DNA of 64,000 nt, taken from Isoetes taiwanensis. Taxonomy: Eukaryota > Streptophyta > Lycopodiopsida > Isoetales > Isoetaceae. A program made the position numbers and the translations under genes. The stretch lies in the NCBI GenBank assembly GCA_021234155.1, contig JAJEKV010000057.1, forward strand, positions 3,753,821 to 3,817,820, read 5' to 3'. This document shows, piece by piece, positions 60,268 through 64,000 of the stretch (the stretch's first letter is position 1; each line of letters opens with the position of its first letter). The notes beneath the pieces were generated by a model. The model saw only the letters and a list, made by a program, of their open reading frames with translations, was not told the origin of the DNA and did not search any database.

Positions 60268-61006
60268 GGGTTTCCTCCTCTACGACCGGGGGTTTGGAAG
60301 AGCTCGCTCCCTCTGCGCCTGGCACGTAGTCTTCATCCGAGTCGTCAGTAGTAGGCGGGGTCTCCTCTCCTGACGGCTCGTTAATGACGAGACCTATTGC
60401 TCGCTTCCCGACCTTCACCACTTTCCTTTTGCCTGCCTTTATGGCTTTGGCCTTCCTCTTCTTCGACCCGCTGACTGTGGTCGGGTCGTCCTCCCGACTC
60501 TTCGTCCTCTGCTCCCGGCGGCGCTCTTTGGCTTCATACTTGCTGATGAAGCGTGCAAGGTCGGCTTCCTTCGCGGGGCTGAGTGTTGGCTGCTGCTGCT
60601 CTTCTCTTCCCTGTTCTTCCTGCAGGTGGGTTTCAGCCTGGGGTTGCTCCTGGGCTGTTGACTGGTCCGCCTGCTCTCGCTGCTCCTCCTGTGGGCGGGT
60701 GTCCTCCTGGGGCTGCTCCTGGTTTGCTGATTGCCCCATCTGCTCCTGCTCCTCCTTGCTTCTTCCCTCCTCCTGTGCGATCTCCTCGAGGATTTGGTGC
60801 ATGATGCCCGGTCGGTCTTCTTCTATGAGCTCCGTACGGTCGCTCCGATCCGATCCCGCTTCGTCGCTCGAAGAAGATTCGCCTTCATGGAGAAGGCGTT
60901 CTCGAAGGATCCTCTGAAAGATGCCGGAGCCGCTGGCGCTGGAGGATCCGCTTCGGCTAGGCTTCCTTGCAGTCTGTTTGGTGCGGGCCATCGTTTGCTG
61001 GTTCAT
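60206..61006 (-). CDS. H3-tail-bearing N-terminal part of the chromovirus H3-like protein
   Basis: The frame reads MNQQTM then [14 protein letters not shown]. The second ATG (60,991) has the better context (ACGATGGCC). After Met removal it would give ARTKQTARK, identical to residues 1-9 of mature histone H3, including the Lys4 and Lys9 positions. Residues 20-180 are a Ser/Glu/Gln-rich, presumably disordered linker with an approximate 25-residue repeat ([16 protein letters not shown] type). A basic nuclear-localisation-like stretch [15 protein letters not shown] sits at 182-196. An acidic part ([10 protein letters not shown]) follows before the stop at 60,206. The histone fold lies directly downstream in another frame. 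It is driven by its own TATA box. Confidence 0.88.
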   Translation of the reverse strand: MNQQTMARTKQTARKPSRSGSSSASGSGIFQRILRERLLHEGESSSSDEAGSDRSDRTELIEEDRPGIMHQILEEIAQEEGRSKEEQEQMGQSANQEQPQEDTRPQEEQREQADQSTAQEQPQAETHLQEEQGREEQQQPTLSPAKEADLARFISKYEAKERRREQRTKSREDDPTTVSGSKKRKAKAIKAGKRKVVKVGKRAIGLVINEPSGEETPPTTDDSDEDYVPGAEGASSSKPPVVEEETHEQEAREQEEAGQLAKPPPG

Positions 61007-61103
61007 CGATCGGAGCTAAGCGCTAGAAGATCGCCTTGGCAGTCACGAGCGAAGTTCTAGGGAAGAACACGAAAAATGGGAGGGGGTCTAGGTCTATTTA
61101 TAG
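61007..61103 (-). promoter_or_regulatory. TATA box and leader of the H3-like gene
   Basis: TATAAATA (61,102-61,095) lies 89 bp before the first ATG and 104 bp before the ATG of the H3 tail. The leader contains GGCGATCTTCTAGC (61,035-61,022), shared with the other accessory gene. Confidence 0.75.
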
Positions 61104-61176
61104 GGCCACTTTTTAGGTCAACTTTTAACTACCTTTTTGGGGTACTTAAATCATCTAAAACATCTAATTAAGCAAG

Positions 61177-61244
61177 GTCTCACACGTTGCGCCCAGCCCG
61201 ATTTCGAGAATCTCGTTTTCGGTCCTGACGCGACGTGTGAAGAC
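61177..61244. repeat. 67-bp inverted-repeat motif, copy C
   Basis: It is the same motif as copies A and B, with one extra A near its right end. It sits 75 bp upstream of the H3-like gene's TATA box. Confidence 0.95.
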
Positions 61245-61376
61245 ATGGTGGGGCCCACTACTAAATTTTGTACTTTTTGAACATGTAACATGCTAATTCT
61301 ACTTATTCTTAGCTTAAAATTAGAATTATCAAGTTATTTTACTGAAATTTACAACTTTTTGGTGTCAAAGCTGAAT

Positions 61377-61443
61377 GTCTCACACGTTGCGCCCAGCCCG
61401 ATTTCGAGAATCTTGTTTTCGGTCCTGGCGCGACGTGTGAGAC
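61377..61443. repeat. 67-bp inverted-repeat motif, copy D
   Basis: It is the same motif, offset by 200 bp from copy C. Confidence 0.95.
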
Positions 61444-61635
61444 CACCCTACTTTTTGGATGTTGGCTCACTAATTTTTAATCTTTTTACATTTTTATTCA
61501 TTTTAACTGTTACTAGCTTAGCATAACTACAAAAATGAGAAAATTTTTTCCCATTTTTCGAGGTTTAAGGATCCTATCAAGTTAGTGCTCTTTTGGGAAC
61601 ATGGCCGTGCTTTGCTCTTGGTCTCCAAGAACATA

Positions 61636-61647
61636 GCTCTGATACCA
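61636..61647 (-). promoter_or_regulatory. Chromovirus primer-binding site (tRNA-iMet)
   Basis: The minus strand reads TGGTATCAGAGC directly inside the 5' LTR. It is complementary to the 3' end of initiator-Met tRNA, which fixes the minus-strand orientation. Confidence 0.95.
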
Positions 61648-63319
61648 CCGTGTCCCCTACTCATATCACGGTTGCACTCACCGGTATACAAACGAGTTCA
61701 TCCCCATACCGGCTCCATGCTAATCGGGGCCCTTCACATGACACTTTGCAACCATGGCCGGGTGCCGATTGGGAAGAGTGAAGGGGTCATTGCCCCCGTC
61801 TCCCTCGGGGCCTACCTAGGCTGCGCGAAGCGTAAACATACATGTCGTTAGCACATACATCAACATCATATGACCATCTCGAGGGATGGTCCTCCACATA
61901 TCTGCATCGACAAAGATCGGCCCATCACATAGGGAATCCTACCCAAGGCTCGGACTCATAGGGATGGTAGCGGCTTGGGTCTCCGTTTCATTGCGACAGA
62001 ATTCATGGCAATGGATTTGGTGGCATATGAACATGGCATAGGGTTGTCCACTCCATCCGCCCCTCCCTGTGCACACTTTGCGGTGGGATGAAAAGTGTCG
62101 GGACCCGGACCGTAGCCCGCCGTATGCATAGCCAAAGGGCTACTCCCGGGCTCATCCTCCCGATTCAGATGGGGCGGTGGGATCACTCCCTCCGGGAGAT
62201 CTACATGCTGACTCAAGGTGACTAGAGGGCCACTTTGCCCGTGATTCGATGACCCACTGAAAGTGAACACCACTTCACGGGTGTCGAGCCCATGCCTTGC
62301 CCATGCCGCAGCGGGGCAAGCCATTGGACCTAGTCACAATGATCCACGGTGAGGCTTTACACACCGGAGGGATCGTTCAAGAGTCGGGACATGAACCTCC
62401 TTCTTAGCCGGTCGGCCCCTTCACCCACATCCCTGTGTGGCTCTTGTGCCTGAGGCGAATCTACGATTGTGCTAGAGAGGCTATTCTAGGAGCATCCACT
62501 ACAGAGCTTTAGGTCTCTACCCCCCTTCCCAATACAAGGAGTTCATAGAGATACATCATCCATACACTTCACAGAGAACTAAAGAACTAGATCTAATCTA
62601 CAACATAGAGTTAGGGTCTTTAGTTAGAATCTGCTATCTAGAGATCTAGAGAGCTGCTATGGGCAATCTAAGAGGCTAAACCTACTGATTCTATGACTGA
62701 AATAGGGTTTAGACTATCTAATTGGCCAAATACCTGATCCTTGAGAGGCTCCTCCTGACCTGAGCTCGACCATCCTGCTGAAACGCTCGAATCAAGAGAA
62801 ACTAAGGATGCAATTCTCCCAGGCAGAGTTTGGGATGCGGTTTTTTTTTGTTGAGGCTCATTCCCTAAAATAGAGTTCTAAAGCCCTAAAATCGAAATTG
62901 GGCAAGTTAGGGTTTCCTACCCTATATAGACAAGGGGGGTGGCTAGGGTTTCCAATTATCCCCTTTTGGCATGTGGGATAATTGGAAATGGGCCCACTTG
63001 CCTTTAAGGGCTAGGTGGCCAAATGTGCCCACATGGAAATGTGTGCCCACATTAATGTGTACATTGGAAAATGTGCACATTAATTGCACCTATGGGTGTG
63101 GCCCACTTGGCATGAAGTGTCCACATGGAAATGTGTGCCCACATTAATGTGTACATTGGAAAATGTGCACATTAATAGTTGCACATATTTCTGGCAAGTT
63201 GCCCCCTAGGGGCTACCCACTGGCTACTGCGATGGCGTACCGCGTCGGTCGGTGGGTGTGCGTGTGGATTGATGATAAAGATATCGTCCCGGGGCCGTAT
63301 CGCGTCACGGAACGTCACA
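61648..63319 (-). repeat. 5' LTR of the chromovirus
   Basis: It is the partner of 49,907-51,575. It ends GGAACGTCACA, then the duplication AACTG. Its inner end (CCGTGTCCCC) is altered from TGTGACGTCCCC. A minus-strand TATATAG at about 62,922-62,928 is the likely promoter for the full-length RNA. Confidence 0.95.
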
Positions 63320-63324
63320 AACTG

Positions 63325-63600
63325 CGCAATCCAAAGGAAATCAACGCTTAGCCATGTCTTGGACTGTCGCCTCAAGCTACTCTTTCCCTACACATATCAA
63401 TTTATAAGAGGCTTAATTTTATCATCTTACACGTGTCCAATCCTAATCTTAAAAATTCTAAAAATGCTTGCGTATGTTAAGCTAGCCCCTTACCTTCCAT
63501 ATTACAATTATATATTAGAGATATGGTGCGACTTCACAACTATAGAAACTCCTGCTATCTGAAATCTAGAGACCCCTGTTTACTCTTCTGCACAAATTCG
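63325..63600. other. Flanking AT-rich sequence, nothing recognised
   Basis: This short stretch between the chromovirus and the dispersed repeat has no recognisable feature. Confidence 0.5.
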
Positions 63601-63903
63601 AGAAGATATCAACGGCCGCTATTGCACCATTGGGAAGGCTTGAAGGCGTCAGCGCATAGTTGCAAAGACAAAAGTTATTCTGGGGTGGGTAGTGTATGTC
63701 CATCAAACAAGCACTAGCAATGAATAAACCAGGTACTAGTAGAAGTCTAGAATATGGTTGTTGCTACAAATAGTAAAACAAGTGTTTGTTGCTATAAATA
63801 TTAAGCTAATATGGTGGGATCAAAATTAACATCCAGCATGTATTTAATATAATTGCTATAAAAATTAATCTAACATGATGGGGATCAAGATTAAGGATCC
63901 AAG
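63601..63903 (+). repeat. Dispersed repeat, copy 3 of 3
   Basis: It matches 42,321-42,635 from AGAAGATATCAACGGCCGC to GGATCCAAG. It is 5'-shorter than the other copies, which fits an element truncated at its 5' end or interrupted. Confidence 0.9.
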
Positions 63904-64000
63904 AAATGCTTTGCAGTGTATAATATCAATGTATGGTTCCCAATGGCTTCTCATAAGTAAATGGGTCTGATAAGCTTTGATCCCTAACAAGATCACTACA

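Larger units (their letters stand above)
49907..63319 (-). mobile_element. Ty3-gypsy chromovirus carrying an H3-like gene
   Basis: The 13,413-bp element is bounded by LTRs of about 1.67 kb and by the 5-bp direct duplication AACTG (49,902-49,906 and 63,320-63,324). LTR ends are TGTGACGT...ACGTCACA. The primer site beside the right LTR and the polypurine tract beside the left LTR set it on the minus strand. The order in that direction is 5' LTR, H3-like gene, unknown gene, gag, protease-RT-RNase H-integrase-chromodomain, 3' LTR. Integrase after RT with a GPF module and chromodomain makes it a chromovirus. Coding frames are interrupted in several places. Confidence 0.93.

Noticed and set aside
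59955-61006. Reading the H3-like gene as CENP-A (centromeric H3)
   Set aside because: Loop 1 has canonical H3 length, and the N-terminus keeps the exact H3 start, whereas CENP-A tails are divergent and loop 1 is usually longer. I call it H3-like only.
60384-61060. Plus-strand Ser/Cys-rich frames opposite the H3-like gene
   Set aside because: They are antisense of the Glu/Gln-rich linker. The minus-strand reading carries the H3 tail, TATA box and matching orientation to pol.

Overview
The window looks like land-plant nuclear DNA from a large, repeat-rich genome. The evidence is an alpha-tubulin pseudogene that keeps plant-type introns, a Mutator-like element (MULE) carrying a ULP1-type protease, a Ty1-copia element with an initiator-Met primer site, and a chromodomain Ty3-gypsy element (chromovirus). 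I cannot name the species. I see no intact host gene. Almost everything recognisable is a transposable element, a decayed element, a pseudogene or a tandem repeat.

Layout: 1-8.6 kb holds degenerate tandem repeats, a tRNA-derived SINE candidate, two MITE-like inverted-repeat elements and a 1.69-kb solo LTR. 8.9-11.0 kb is an alpha-tubulin pseudogene followed by a 5'-truncated LINE tail, and 12.3-12.8 kb is a beta-tubulin fragment. 15.2 kb has a Helitron Rep fragment. 15.67-22.01 kb is a complete 6.3-kb MULE with about 358-bp terminal inverted repeats and a perfect 9-bp target duplication. It holds a decayed transposase (+) facing a well-preserved multi-exon ULP1-like cysteine protease gene (-), with about 20 copies of a short palindrome. 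24.76-28.65 kb is a truncated, decayed Ty1-copia element. 29-33 kb has an unrecognised gene fragment, a Cys-rich ORF and a LINE 3' end. 33-47 kb is AT-rich DNA with tandem repeats, a long purine tract, GC-rich hairpin termini and a dispersed repeat. 47.6-49.6 kb is a GC-rich decayed LINE.

The most interesting object is a 13.4-kb chromovirus on the minus strand (49,907-63,319), bounded by 1.67-kb LTRs and a 5-bp target duplication (AACTG). Between its 5' LTR and gag it carries two extra sense-oriented genes. The first opens with ARTKQTARK, identical to the start of mature histone H3, and continues through a long charged linker with a nuclear-localisation-like stretch. In a second frame it ends with an unmistakable H3 histone fold. 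The second gene, about 500 codons with an acidic stretch, is unrecognised. Each is preceded by the same kind of upstream cassette: two copies of a 67-bp inverted-repeat motif spaced 199-200 bp apart, a TATAAATA box, and a short conserved leader. The same element's integrase ends in a chromodomain, the fold that in other proteins reads H3 tails methylated at Lys9. My inference is that this retrotransposon lineage captured an H3 gene and expresses an H3-like protein from its own internal promoter, perhaps to influence chromatin at its own copies or its targeting.

The coding regions of this element carry frameshifts, several of them at short homopolymer runs, and the two LTRs differ in a patchy way. 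This copy may therefore be decayed, or the assembly may contain indel errors. Joining frames into single proteins is inference throughout.
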